NCBI GenBank assembly: GCA_036898135.1
Contig: CM072522.1
Coordinates: 3,774,421-3,838,420, forward strand
Length of the DNA: 64,000 bases
DNA from: Oncomelania hupensis
Lineage: Eukaryota > Mollusca > Gastropoda > Littorinimorpha > Pomatiopsidae
Reading direction: 5' to 3'
The first letter of the stretch is position 1, and the number at the start of each line of letters is the position of its first letter. The notes below the pieces were generated by a model that did no database searches, was not told where the DNA came from, and was given only the letters and a program-made list of their open reading frames with translations. The position numbers and the translations under genes were made by a program. Positions 9,568 to 20,620 of this stretch are shown in pieces.

Positions 9568-12500
9568 CTGCAAAAGACTGAATCATGACATTTCTGAATG
9601 CAGAGATTTAATGAAGAAACCATGGAACGGAAGACGAGATTTCATAATGAAACAAGGGCTGTGCTTTGGTTGCTTAAAGTCGTCGGAACATCGAGTCAAG
9701 GACTGCAAGGAACGACTAAATTGCACTAAGTGCCAGAAAAAACATGCAACATGCCTTCATGACGAAAACTTCCGCTTTGGGAAGGGAATTCAGTTTGCGA
9801 CAAACGGAAATCATAGAGACTCTTCAGGAGCAAACATTACTTCTGGATCTGAACACGCTATTGAAAGACGTGAAAATGAAACAGAACAACTTCCGACTTC
9901 AACATCTTATCGGATACATTCTGATAAGAGAAAACCTATGACGTCCATGGTTCTTCCAGTATATGTATCGAGTGTTTCAAATCCAAATAAAGAAATGTTG
10001 GTGTATGCGCTTTTGGACACAATGTCTGACACCACGTTCGTCGTTAACTCTGTTGTAGAAGAGCTGAAAGCTCCATTTCAAACCGCAAATCTAGTACTCA
10101 CAACCATGACAGATGATAGGGCATCCATCAGCTGCAAGAGTCCCGAATCTCAAAATCAGGGGGATCTTTTCAAACAAGTCGATCAAATTGCCTTCAGCGT
10201 ACACCAGAGAAGACATATCAATCAATGACGCCAATATCCCCACCAAGGACACCGTGCTGCAATATCCTCATTTGAAACATCTACACAAAGTCATGCCTCA
10301 TAAACAAGATTGTCCTGTTGGACTGTTGATCGGCTACAACTGTTCAGAAGCCCTCATGCCACAACAAGTCATACAGGGCGAAGCAAACCAGCCTTTTGCG
10401 ATCGAAACTAGACTGGGATGGAGCGCCATCGGAGGCTGTTGTGAGATTGACTCGTTCGACAGTTTCGGAAACTCTCACCACGTCATTTTAAAGGAAGTTT
10501 TCAATCAGGAGGAAGTTGAAACAGTAGCTCACGTGTATCGGACAAGGGTAAAAGAAGCAACTGCCAACGACTTTCTCGAAATGATGGGGAGGGACTTGAT
10601 CGACGTTGATGTCAAATTGATCTCACAAGACGACATAAAATTTCGAGAAATACTGGAAAGGAACGTACATGTGAACGATGAAGGACATTACGAAATGCCT
10701 TTGCCCTTCAAAGGTGAAGAACCAAACTTGCCAAAAAATCGTCATGTTGCCATGAAACGCTTAATGGGGCTGAAAAGACAGTTCATGAAGAGACCTATTT
10801 ACCATGAACACTATGTTACATTTATGGACGAGATCCTTCGCAGAAAGGACGCGGAAAGGGTACTTCCAAGTGAAATCGAGAAGAATGCGTCGTGGTATAT
10901 TCCTCATCATGGGGTCTATCATCCAAAAAAACCAGATAAGGTCTGAGTAGTCTTTGACTGCAGTGCACGCCACTCCGGCACTTGTCTAAATGAACACTTA
11001 CTGCAAGGCCCTGACTTAAACAATCCTCTGGTTGGAGTTCTCTGTAGATTTCACAAGGGACAGATCGCTTACTCGTGTGACGTGGAGAAAATGTTCCACC
11101 AGTTCCACGTGAATCCAGAACACAGAGACTATCTCAGATTCTTGTGGTGGGAAGACGGAGATTACACGAAATCTCCTGTAGACTACCGCATGAAGGTTCA
11201 CCTGTTTGGAGCCACCTCTTCTCCTGGATGCGCAAACTTTGGATTGAAGAAACTTGCCTCTGACCACCATGAAATTTGCGAGGAAGCAGCAGAATTTTTG
11301 GAGCATGATTTCTACGTCGACGATGGGCTGCAAAGCAAAGACTCAGTAGACGACGCTGTGAGAACGCTATCTAAGGCAAGGGAAATTTGTAATAAGGGTG
11401 GTCTGCGTCTACATAAGATCGTATCAAACTCACCAGAAGTCTTAGAACACTTTCCTGAAACTGAAATTTCGACGCAGCCATGTGACTTGTTGAACCAGAG
11501 CGAAAATAAAAACGCTTCTGAGAGAGTGTTGGGAATTCAGTGGTGTCTTCAAGACGACATTCTGCAGTTCAAGACCGACATCAAAGGGAATCCTCTGACG
11601 AGACGGGAAATCCTCTCGACGATTGCCACTATCTACGATCCGTTGGGACTGATTTCGCCAGTCGTTTTGAAAGGAAAACAACTGCTTCAGGAGATGTGCA
11701 GAGACAAGCTAGGTTGGGATGACTCCGTCCCCGATCGTCTTCTGATTCGGGGGAACGCGTGGTTGAGCGATCTTAAAAACCTCTATCTCGTTCGGATTCC
11801 GAGATGCTACTTCAAGAAAGATTTTGGCACTATCACCAACGTGGAGTTACACCACTTTTCCGACGCATCCACGAATGGATATGGACAATGCTCGTACCTG
11901 CGTCTCACAAACTCTGTGAACAATGTCACCTGTGCTCTGGTGATGGCCAAAAGCAGAGTCGCGCCTCTAAAAACTACCACGATCCCTCGCTTAGAGCTTC
12001 AGGCAGCTATTCTGTCCATGAAGACTGCGAAATTCCTAGAGGATGAGATGCGTTACTGTGAAATCTCTCATCACTTCTGGACAGACTCAAAGATCATGCT
12101 CGGTTACATCCAGAATGAGTCGAAGAGATTTCACGTGTTTGTCGCGAATTGAATTCAGCAAATTCGAAAGTTCTCCTCTCCCCAGCAATGGAGTTACGTC
12201 TCTTCAGAAGAGAACCCTGCGGATCTTGCGTCCAGAGGTATAAACGTAAATGAGATCATGAGTCCCATGTGGCTGAGTGGACCCCTGTTTTTTTCTCAGA
12301 GAGACTTTGCTCAAGAAACTGACGTTTTTGAAATCTTTCCTGACGACAGAGAAGTCAAGACATGCATGTCCACTCAGACGGAAGTTTCGAAGTTCACCAG
12401 TTTTGAAAACCGAGTAAGGCGTTTTTCTAGTCTGTCATCCTTGCTCACAGCTGTCTCAGTCATCGTTCGTGCGAGCCTTGAGAAGGGAAAGTCAGTGTCG

Positions 12501-13919
12501 AAAATCGAGTCAATGGAGATTGCACAAAGAAACTTGATTAAGTGCATTCAAAGAGAAACTCTTCAGTGCCATTCTTCGAAACTCAAGAATGTGTTGAAGG
12601 GACTTGACTCGTTCTATGACAGTGACGGTCTGTTACGGGTGGGAGGACGGATCCGCAGGTCATCAGAAAGTTATGAGAGGAGACATCCGAGCATTCTGGT
12701 GAAAGAAAGTCATCTGTCAACTCTGATCGTTCGTGACTCTCATGAGAAGGTTGCTCATCAAGGAAGAATGACCACCATCAACAAAATCAGAACAAACGGG
12801 TTTTGGATCATTGGTTTACGAGAGTTGTGACTTCTCTGATCCACAAATGCGTAAGGTGCATGAAACTTCGTGGCACATCTCTCGGCCAAAAGATGTCGGA
12901 TCTGCCAAAAGAGAGAATTGAACCATCAGCCCCGTTCCTGTACTGTGGGCTAGACTGTTTCGGGCCATTCGTCGTGAAGGACGGCAGAAAACAAGCGAAG
13001 AGATACGGCCTAATCTTTACTTGTTTGGCATCACGGGCCATTCACATCGAAGCATAGGATGATTTGTCGACCGACTCATTCATCAGTGGCTTAAGATGCT
13101 TCATCGCGCAGCGTGGTGTTGTCAGGTTAGTGAGATGCGATAGAGGGACTAACTTTGTCGGAGCTGACCGCGAGCTCAAACGCGCGCAATGAAGGAATTA
13201 GACTCTAACTCCATAACGGCAAAAATGTTGAGTGCTCAGTGCGAGTTTCAGTTCAATCCGCCCTCTTCTAGTCACATGGGTGGAGTCTGGGAAAGACAAA
13301 TCAGAACGGTTAGAAATGTGCTGTCTGGTCTCCTGCTACAATCCAGTACTTTGCTGAACATCTCATCGTTCCGGACACTACTCTATGAGGTCATGGCGAT
13401 TGTGAACAGCCGTCCCCTGTCTACTGAGAACATGGAGTCTTCTGATTGCCCTCTCCCATTGACTCCCAATCACATCCTCACTCTGAAATCCGATCGCATC
13501 CTCGCTCCCCCTCGAACATTTATGAGTGAGGATTTGTACACCTCTAAATGATGGAGGCGTGTACAGCTGCTGGCAGACCAGTTCTGGAAACGGTGGAGGA
13601 AGGAGTATGTGGCGACTCTACAACCTCGACGAGTTTGGTCACGGCAACAGCCAAATGTCTCTGTGGGAGATGTGGTCCTCCTCCAAGACGAGAATCTTCA
13701 CGGTCTGATTGGAAGCTCGGCACGGTGCTAGACGTTCATCATAGTGCTGATGGTCGGGTGCGCAGCGTGCAGGTCTCTTTGGCATCTTCTGACCTGGATC
13801 AGCGTGGACGCTTGCAGTCTCGGCGAGTGGTGCTGACCAGACCCGTGCACAAGCTGATTGTGCTGTTAAAAAATGAAGACCAGACACCTACACAAGATGA
13901 TTGTGTTGTTGAAAAGTGA
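9568..13919 (+). pseudogene. BEL/Pao gag-pol remnant
   Basis: Domains in order: a gag knuckle region (LCFGCLKSSEHRVKDC, then CTKCQKKHATCLH; 9640-9770); an aspartic protease with ALLDTMSDTTFV (about 10000-10040); a frame change near 10110; RT with YVDD at 11313-11324; RNase H with HHFSDAS and FWTDSKI (about 11850-12090); and integrase with an H2C2-type zinc finger and core (about 12730-13480). The C-terminal part ends at 13919. In-frame TGA codons at 10944-10946, 12150-12152 and 13549-13551 replace expected arginine codons; TAG near 13056 is a further stop. Frameshifts lie near 12815, 13190 and 13700. The intact protein would make, prime and integrate element cDNA. Confidence 0.85.
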
Positions 13920-14241
13920 CAGTTACGGTCTTTTTTGCTTGTATGAATGAAGACAAACGTACGATGGTGTTTAGAAAGGCTTCAGAAACCATTCAGATAA
14001 TTTTGATGTTGCAAGAGAGTGTTGATTGATACGTTAATCAATCCCTTTGTGCATAGTTATGTTGTTATTGTTTTTTTTGTTGGATTTTTGAGATTCATAG
14101 CTTTGATCTCTTTTCATTTAATTCATATTACATAAATTTAAGGTAAACTTTTTGAAATGGTTCAAGCGAAAGAGTGAATTACTTTGATTTTTTGTCTCTA
14201 CTATTTTTGTCTTCAAATCATAAAATAATTTGAGGTGGGAG

Positions 14242-14769
14242 TGTGCCTGCCGGCGGTTTTTTGTAAATCAAGTTTTGTATTAATTTTGTGTGTGTTGGAT
14301 CGTACGATTTATGGAGTGTTTTATTGCAAGTGGTCAAGTTGTTGTAGCTATATCTCTTTTGTCCGTTGCTTTCCGTTGTTTTTTCTGTTTCGTTTGCATG
14401 ATTTCTTCTTTTCTTGTGCCTGCTGCGCAGAGGGCATAGGCGGGAGGAGATTATAGCGTTTTACGTGCACCTATCCTTTTTTTGTCTTTCTTTGTGAGTT
14501 CTGCCTTGATCAAGCAGTCTCGTAAAGTTGTAATTTGATTTTTCCTTCTGAACTTAGTTTTGCGTATGCTTTTCGTGTTTTGTTTCCATATCGTGAGTCA
14601 TCACTCAGGTATTGAGGAGAATTTTGTGAGTCAAGAGGTGACGATGTAAATCGATTTTGAAATTTAGTTTGTCGTCCTCTATCTTTCAACAAATAAAGTT
14701 TGTTTTGGCAGAGCTGTCCATTTTTCTGTGATGTGTGATTAGGTTGAATCTGGAATACGGTACGTGGCA
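14242..14769 (+). repeat. BEL/Pao 3' LTR
   Basis: Starts tgtgcctgccgg immediately after a purine tract and matches the 5' LTR. An AATAAA signal lies at about 14691. The end is placed at the CA of tacgtggca (14768-14769) as the most plausible TG...CA terminus, but a shorter LTR ending near 14470 cannot be excluded because the 5' LTR is truncated and no target duplication was confirmed. Confidence 0.55.
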
Positions 14770-15154
14770 TTATTTTTGTCTTGTGTTTGTCTCATAACTT
14801 AGTCTGAAATGTCAACTGTCGGAAGTTATACTAAGCGAATTGAGTTTCCTTTGGTTTTCATATATTCTTAATAATGATTTTGAGTTGGTCTCAGTAAGTT
14901 TACAGTTTAAGGAAAGTAATTTTGTGTTTGGAAAAGCTTTTTGGTGATAATTTATGCATTGGTTTTTGCTGGTTATAATGTGTGTTAATTTCTCAGTGTA
15001 TTGGAATTTATAAGAGTTTAGTTGTTCGTTTAGTAAGTGATAATGTTGTGCACTTTTCCTTCTGTCTCTTTCACTCCCTCTGTGTGTCTGTCTTCCTTTT
15101 CTTTTATTGGTTTGTCTGCTTCTCTCTTTCGATTGCCCGTCTGTCTGTCTGTTC

Positions 15155-15246
<92 letters not shown>

Positions 15247-15590
15247 TTCTCTCCCTGTTTACTGTTGTTTCTTTCTCTGCTATTTTTCGCCTTATTTCTC
15301 ATTCCCTGTGTCTCTATTGTTCTTTCAGCGTTTCTTTTTTTCTTTTCTTTCTTTCTCCCTTTCTCTTTTCATTCGATCTACTCTCGTTCTCTGTTCAGCT
15401 TATAAGATTGTATTAGTAGCCTAAGGTTGTGATTCTGTAGGGCTTATTTGCGTTTTCTTGTTTTGCCCACAGTTTTCACCTCTTTCTCTCGCTGTACTGA
15501 TTAAACCAACCAGACCAACGAAGACGTCTGTGTGTCTGAGATTGAGCGTGAGCGTTACCAGTATGCACCAAACAATGGGGTTTCCATTCA
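14770..15590. other. Non-coding region with a long CT repeat
   Basis: AT- and pyrimidine-rich DNA. The open frames over 14982-15424 are products of the CT repeat (alternating Ser/Leu or Arg/Glu) and are not genes. Confidence 0.6.
15158..15243. repeat. (CT)n microsatellite, about 85 bp
   Basis: Uninterrupted alternating C and T flanked by imperfect pyrimidine-rich sequence. Confidence 0.97.
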
Positions 15591-15599
15591 ACATGCACA

Positions 15600-16190
15600 C
15601 ATAACATCACAGGAAGATCGGGGGCATGCACACTATCTTTCTGTAAAAAATATTGTCGGGATATTTTAAAATCGGGAATAAAAAAAATTCCATTTTCTAA
15701 AACTGATCCATCAGTATATATGTACAACGAATTTTGAGAATACAAATGAATATACTGTATTCTTGTGCAATTGTTGCCAATAAGAAAGGATTTTCTTTTT
15801 TCAAAATATCTCCATAATCCAAAATTATCTTTGGAGCTAAAAGAAGCCAAGGCGGATATGGGCTGCAAGGAATAACACATGGTGACGTTGTATCAATTGG
15901 TGTGGAGTTTGTTAAAGGAAATACATATTCATTAATTGACATAAAACAATTTTGTTTTAAAATCCTTTGTTAATTTCAATATTTTTACCTAGCTCAATTG
16001 TTGTAGAATTTACAATTGATTTTGCTCGTGTAACATAGTGTGCAGTTTGTAACCTGTTATGTTCAAGAAATGGTAGTACCATTCTTTATATGTTTTTGAT
16101 GTTGAAGACCACTGGGGTACACCAAGAGCTATTTTTAAAGACATGGAATCAATGCTAGTCAACCTATTTAAAGCTGATTTTGATGCTGTA
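15600..16190 (-). mobile_element. LINE pol fragment (thumb to start of RNase H)
   Basis: The minus strand reads, from right to left, a thumb-region block SLKIALGVPQWSSTSKTYKEW (about 16160-16090), then SPYPPWLLLAP (about 15870-15840) and YIYTDGSVLENG (about 15720-15690), the first RNase H motif. This order (thumb, linker, RNase H) is that of I/Jockey-like LINE pol. Frames change between blocks, so it is a relic. It may be the same family as 6390-6560. Confidence 0.65.
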
Positions 16191-16449
16191 AAAAAAAACA
16201 ACAAAATAACATGAAATAAAAGATAAAGGACAGTATTACAACAATAAACAGTAAAACAGGATAAAAGTAAAGAAGACATTACTGAATTAAGCATTTAAAA
16301 CTGTAATCATAAGAAGTTACATGGGGAAAACAAATACCTATCACATAATTTGCATTCAGTGTCATAATCATGACAGAAAGTATTGCAACATATCACTGCT
16401 GAATTGCATCAATATACAACAACACCCAAACTTTTCAGAATCAGAGTGG

Positions 16450-17640
16450 AAGAACATGAGGATATCGTGTCACGGTGGTTCGGGTTTTCAGTCACGGACG
16501 TACGGGTCAATCAATCATCAGACTAGTGTAGATCAAGGTCAAGTATCAGCTGTTAGGTCTAACGAGGTTAGTACCACTGACAGTAGAAATCAGACCAATA
16601 CCAACCATTCTGCCCAGAATTTTAATACAAAGCGTTGGTGGTGTCATGAAGTGGGACATCATATCTGAGATTGCCCTACAAGAAATGAGAGGCCACAAAC
16701 TGTGCATTCTACCAGTGTTAGTGTGCCAGTGCAAAACACGAACACCAGTGGTGGTCGGACTGATAGCCATACACAGGTCAGTGATTCAAAGTCAACTGTC
16801 GTTAACTCCGGTACGCAATGTGCTACTTTGCTGCTATCACACGGATTAATTTTCTTCAGCACAGAAACATGAAGGAACTGTAAACGGCAAATTCGTGTCA
16901 GTACTGATAGACTCGGGGTGTTCAACAGTAGGCGTCAGGAGGAACCTAGTGAAGTCTGATCACATTTTGAAAGAGAAGGTTAAGAAATGTCACCAATTTG
17001 ATGGTGAGACTATAGAATTGCCTGTTCAGTGTTGCGATCGTAGAGCTAGAAACCCCATATTTCCAAGGTTGGGTAGAAGCTTCATCGACAATCCAATCTG
17101 GGATGTTATTCTAGGTAAAATCCCAGGAGTTAAGTTTGTGAAGTGGCAGGTGCAATGCAAACACTAGGTACGTACGGTACACATAAAACTGCATTTGCTC
17201 CTGACATGTAAGTCATCAGAGTTAGGACTTAGTGCAAATGAGTTGGCGCGTATGCAAGCATCTGACAATTCTTTGAATGACTTGTTCACTCGCTTTGATC
17301 ACAAACGAGTGAATCATGTAGAAAGCTTCATCAAGGAAAATGGAGTCTTGTGTCGTAGGTATTGGATTAAGGCAACAAACAAGGAACACATTCAGGTTGT
17401 CGTTCCCAAACAGTTGCGTCAAACTGTGATGAAGGTCGCACACGATGGACACGTGGGATCTAATCCTTCTTTCATGAAGGTATTTCCTTTCTGTTTTTGG
17501 CCTGGTATGAAAGATGATGTAAAAGAATTTTGTTTTACATGTGAAATTTGCCAAAATGCGCCCCAGAAAGGGACGTTTGTCGAAGCAACCCATTTAATGT
17601 CAAGCACGTGTGTTCCTTTTCAGTTGCAGGCGGCAACAAC
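16450..17640 (+). pseudogene. Gypsy-type gag-protease-integrase remnant
   Basis: Three coding blocks in order: a CCHC knuckle with WWCHEVGHHI and then DCPTR (about 16637-16680), broken by TGA at 16666-16668 where arginine is expected; an aspartic protease with VLIDSGCSTVGVRRNL and, at its end, DVILGKIPGVK (16898-17140); and an integrase zinc-binding domain (LRQTVMKVAHDGHVG, WPGMKDDVKEFC, CEICQ; about 17410-17560). No RT or RNase H lies between protease and integrase. That order is known from Gmr1-like Gypsy elements; an internal deletion is the alternative. Similarity ends near 17640. Non-functional. Confidence 0.75.
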
Positions 17641-18029
17641 TGTTTGCATTTCGGAAGATGTTCATTTGTTGTGTGAACTGATTTTGTTCACCAGCAGCAG
17701 TCTGTTGATTTGCCAATGCAGACCAAGATGATTCAGTGTGAGTCAGTCGATCAGTCAGTATATGAATCACGGCACGTGGGGAGAGCATGTGGGTCATAGA
17801 GGGCTGTTGTGCACCATGTTTTGTAGCTTTACCCGCATGTCTGGTGACACCAGTCAGCCTCAACTGGTGCCCTATTGAAACCTGGTGGATGATGACCTAC
17901 AATATGCCAGTTGTTTGGTATTTATCTTTTTGAGAGGTATTTTTCATACTGTTCAGAGTTCCGATTTTCTAATATTTAATACTTTTGACAGTTTGTACTT
18001 AAAATTTTAAGTCATTTTTGGAGGAATAG
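17641..18029. other. No recognisable feature
   Basis: Sequence after the Gypsy coding similarity. It may be decayed element body, but no motif was seen. Confidence 0.4.
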
Positions 18030-18040
18030 ATTTAAAAGCA

Positions 18041-18225
18041 CAAGGAGGTAGAAGAAGAGGTAGACCGAAAAAGAGGTGGGAGGACAACATTCGAGAATGG
18101 ACTGGCTTGACACTGAGCGAAGCCATGAGGGTTGCCGAGGACAGAGAAAGATGGAGTACGCTGGTTAAACTATCATCTGTGGTGCCCCTATGATCTCTGA
18201 GTTATGAAATAGGATAGAATAGGAT
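18041..18225 (+). mobile_element. RTE 3' fragment, 185 bp, with perfect target duplication
   Basis: Contains the last coding stretch (GGRRRGRPKKRWEDNIREWTG) and the GGATA-type tail of the RTE family seen at 1049-2310. It is flanked by the identical 11-bp repeat atttaaaagca at 18030-18040 and 18226-18236. A clean example of extreme 5' truncation. Confidence 0.95.
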
Positions 18226-18236
18226 ATTTAAAAGCA

Positions 18237-18656
18237 TATTGTGAATTCATTGCTTCAAGCTTACTTATGGTTTATGGTGTAATACAATGCAATGGATACA
18301 TTGGAGTATTATTTCGATATGATTTTCATTACGTATCCTGTTAAATACGTACAATTATGACATTAAGTGCTAAGTAATAGGGAGAAGTTTGCTTAGCGAC
18401 TTATAAAGGCGCAGTTTGTGTATATACTAGCAGCCTCAGTGCAGTCAGTGGGTGACTTGCAGTGGATATTGGAAGTTGTGGTGCATTATTTTATGATTCG
18501 CAGTTTTTGGGACATGTATAAGTAGTGTTCTGGTTGTTAAATGAGTATGATTTGATTACTACTTTATGTTTGATTTGTTTAATTTTCGGATGTTTTTCTA
18601 TTTGTAAAAATTTTTGTTCAAGAGCATAATTTTTTTAATCCAAGAGAATGGGGTGG
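18237..18656. other. AT-rich DNA, possibly the 3' part of the Gypsy remnant
   Basis: No coding motif. It ends in a purine tract (aagagaatggggtgg), which could be a polypurine tract for the LTR-like start that follows. Confidence 0.4.
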
Positions 18657-18791
18657 TGTAACAAACCGGTTTATGAGGGAAACTGTTAATTACTCTTAAT
18701 TATTATTAATTAGCAATGTAATTATTGTGAATAAGAACTCACGCTTATTTTGTGCTAAACAGGAACAATTTGATAGTATAAATTGCTGGTT
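18657..18791 (+). repeat. Possible Gypsy 3' LTR start
   Basis: TGTAACAAACCGG follows directly on a purine tract, the arrangement of a polypurine tract and LTR. The sequence resumes after the R1 insertion at 19494. No second copy is in the window and the right end is not identifiable, so this is tentative. Confidence 0.4.
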
Positions 18792-19493
18792 TGTTTGTTT
18801 GTTTAATTGTTGCTTTAGGTCCAGCGGACTCTTCCGAGCCAAATCAGGACCGGACAACCCCCGATCCGCATAAAAGATCTGCTGAAACAACCCTAGTGGG
18901 AAAATTGAATGCCCTCCACCGGCCAGTCACTTTACAATAATGACATCCCACGCAGGGGACGGCTGAGGCTTTACCCCAACTACTCGAACCCCCGGTTACA
19001 AAAACAAAATAGAATACAAACGTCATTATAAATTATCAACAAAACATGTACATATAAAATGCCTATACTGCCAAATAATAACATCATAGGAAGCCCTAGT
19101 GACCACCCGGCAGAAAGCGTCCAACACTCCCAAGCTGATCCAACAGACCTCATACACAAACAAGGAGTCTTGTCCAGGAAGAGTTTTCAAGAAAAAAGGT
19201 AGGTCATTGATCTAGCGAAGAAGAAGATAGTATAGCAGAGTGATAGGACAGAGCAGGAATGGGAAAGAGTAAATGAGGAAGACAGCGACAGTGGGAATTT
19301 AAAGCACTAAATTTCCAGTAAGTGGGGACACTATTTATACTGAAACCCCCGGCACTCCAACTGGGGTATTGTTGCCGCAGTGAATCGGTCATGCCTATAA
19401 AGGCAAGACAGGTTTTCAACTGGGGCTTTCACTTTTCCCTTTATAGGTTAGAACAATCTACAGTGGCAAGATTGCTCATGACCCCAAGGGGTA
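18792..19493 (-). mobile_element. R1 non-autonomous retroelement, full length (copy 1)
   Basis: A 702-bp insertion flanked by a 14-bp target duplication, ataaattgctggtt, at 18778-18791 and 19494-19507. On the minus strand it begins TTACCCCTTGGGGTCATGAG and ends with the tail GGTCCTGATTTGGCTCGG...GGACCTAAAGCAA followed by a short TTGT-type repeat. It shares its 5' end with the copy at 30966-31713, so both look full length. No coding frame is conserved. The last about 40 bases are the same as the 3' end of LINE-A, suggesting mobilisation by that LINE. Confidence 0.9.
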
Positions 19494-19507
19494 ATAAATT
19501 GCTGGTT

Positions 19508-19763
19508 GAATTCAATCATTATTGCTAATCTTGTCAAGGCAGAAACAACAGTCTATCTAGCAATCTATCTGAATCAGTGTTGTGCGCTTGGAGGTGGCAA
19601 TTGTTTTCTTAGGGTTGGTGAATCAAACCACGGATATGAGATTTTCACCTTCGTTGTTTCCTTTGAAGATAACCATTTCTTATACATTATTTTGAAGATG
19701 TTTTTACCAATCATATTGAATTTACAATTGTTATGTTTATTGGTTTATAGTGAAAATAATTTG

Positions 19764-19765
<2 letters not shown>
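19508..19765. other. Unassigned sequence
   Basis: Continuation of the sequence into which R1 copy 1 inserted, possibly the rest of the Gypsy LTR. No motif seen. Confidence 0.4.
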
Positions 19766-19823
<58 letters not shown>

Positions 19824-20620
19824 GGATATGTATACAACATTTTTTCCTAACAACATCAGTTCAAAGCGCTGTTCTCAGGCATTTAAACAGTGTTAACATT
19901 AAAAAGTGAAACAAAAACAAGACATAAATTATGCAAAGAAACAATACAATCATTAAAAAGAATATTTACAAGCAAAATATAAAAGACGATGGAGGGAGTG
20001 GGAGGAGAGCAGCTAAGGAGTGAGGGAGCTGGAGGCGTGTGATGTGATGGCGATGGTCTGAATCGGAAAAGAAATGATGAAAATGATGGGAGAAAAGATC
20101 AGACATTTTTGAGGACAAGACGAGTTTTCAAGTTGGACTTGAAAGAGGCTATGTTGGAGAGCTGCGAGGAGAGAGAGGAAGAGTTTAAAGCTGAAGGACC
20201 AAGCGCTGAGAAGGATCAACAGCTGCAGACGAGAGTTTGTAGCGGGGTATTTTTAGCATAAGGGTGTCAGAGGAAGAAGATGGTTTGTAGAAGTGAATGT
20301 TCTGGGTGAGATAGGAAAGGGCTATATCACCCAGCAAGTGAAGAGACTTTAAATAAAAGAATTGAATTGAATTGAATAGGAAAGGGCTAATCTATGGACG
20401 CACTTGTAACAGAAAGTACAGATTTTGTAGGTAATCCTCTGAGATACAGAAAGCCAGTAGAGAGAATGTAAAAAGGGTGTAATATGATCAGATTTTTTCT
20501 TTTTGAGAACCAGATGAACAGCTGAAAACCAAATGAGCAGCTGAATTCTGAACATGTTGGAGCAGATGAACAGAAGAGGAAGGAAGTCCAGCCAGGGGTT
20601 TTATGCATCAAAAGGAAATA
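19766..20620 (-). mobile_element. L2-type LINE 3' end, decayed
   Basis: The left end is an (AAT)n tract (19766-19822), i.e. an (ATT)n tail on the minus strand. Coding remnants on the minus strand read VLKKKKSDHITPFLHSLYWL, then SQRITYKICTFCYKCVHRLA (about 20540-20390), the canonical L2-group C-terminal block. A degenerate FKSNLKTRL stretch lies further along (about 20150-20110). A 51-bp insertion at 20325-20375 interrupts it. Confidence 0.8.
20325..20375 (+). mobile_element. 51-bp retro-insertion with GAATT-repeat tail
   Basis: Flanked by the perfect 14-bp repeat ataggaaagggcta at 20311-20324 and 20376-20389. The insert ends in repeated gaatt units. It is the extreme 3' end of some LINE or SINE; the parent family is not in the window. 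Confidence 0.85.

Larger units (their letters stand above)
9422..14769 (+). mobile_element. BEL/Pao LTR retrotransposon, decayed, 5' deletion
   Basis: Two similar LTR starts (tgtgcctgccgg) lie at 9422 and 14242. Between them pol reads in BEL/Pao order: zinc-knuckle end of gag, protease, RT with YVDD, RNase H, integrase. The 5' LTR is cut at about 9567 and fused directly to the gag zinc knuckle, so the rest of the LTR, primer binding site and most of gag are deleted. A purine-rich tract (gaggtgggag) precedes the 3' LTR. Several in-frame stops and at least three frameshifts make it inactive. The right end is approximate. Confidence 0.85.

Noticed and set aside
9551..13919. An intact retroviral-like provirus
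   Set aside because: No envelope frame, a deleted 5' LTR and gag, and multiple stops and frameshifts; the domain order is BEL/Pao.
14982..15424. Long open frames of alternating Ser/Leu or Arg/Glu on both strands
   Set aside because: They are translations of the CT microsatellite, with no domain and equal frames on both strands.
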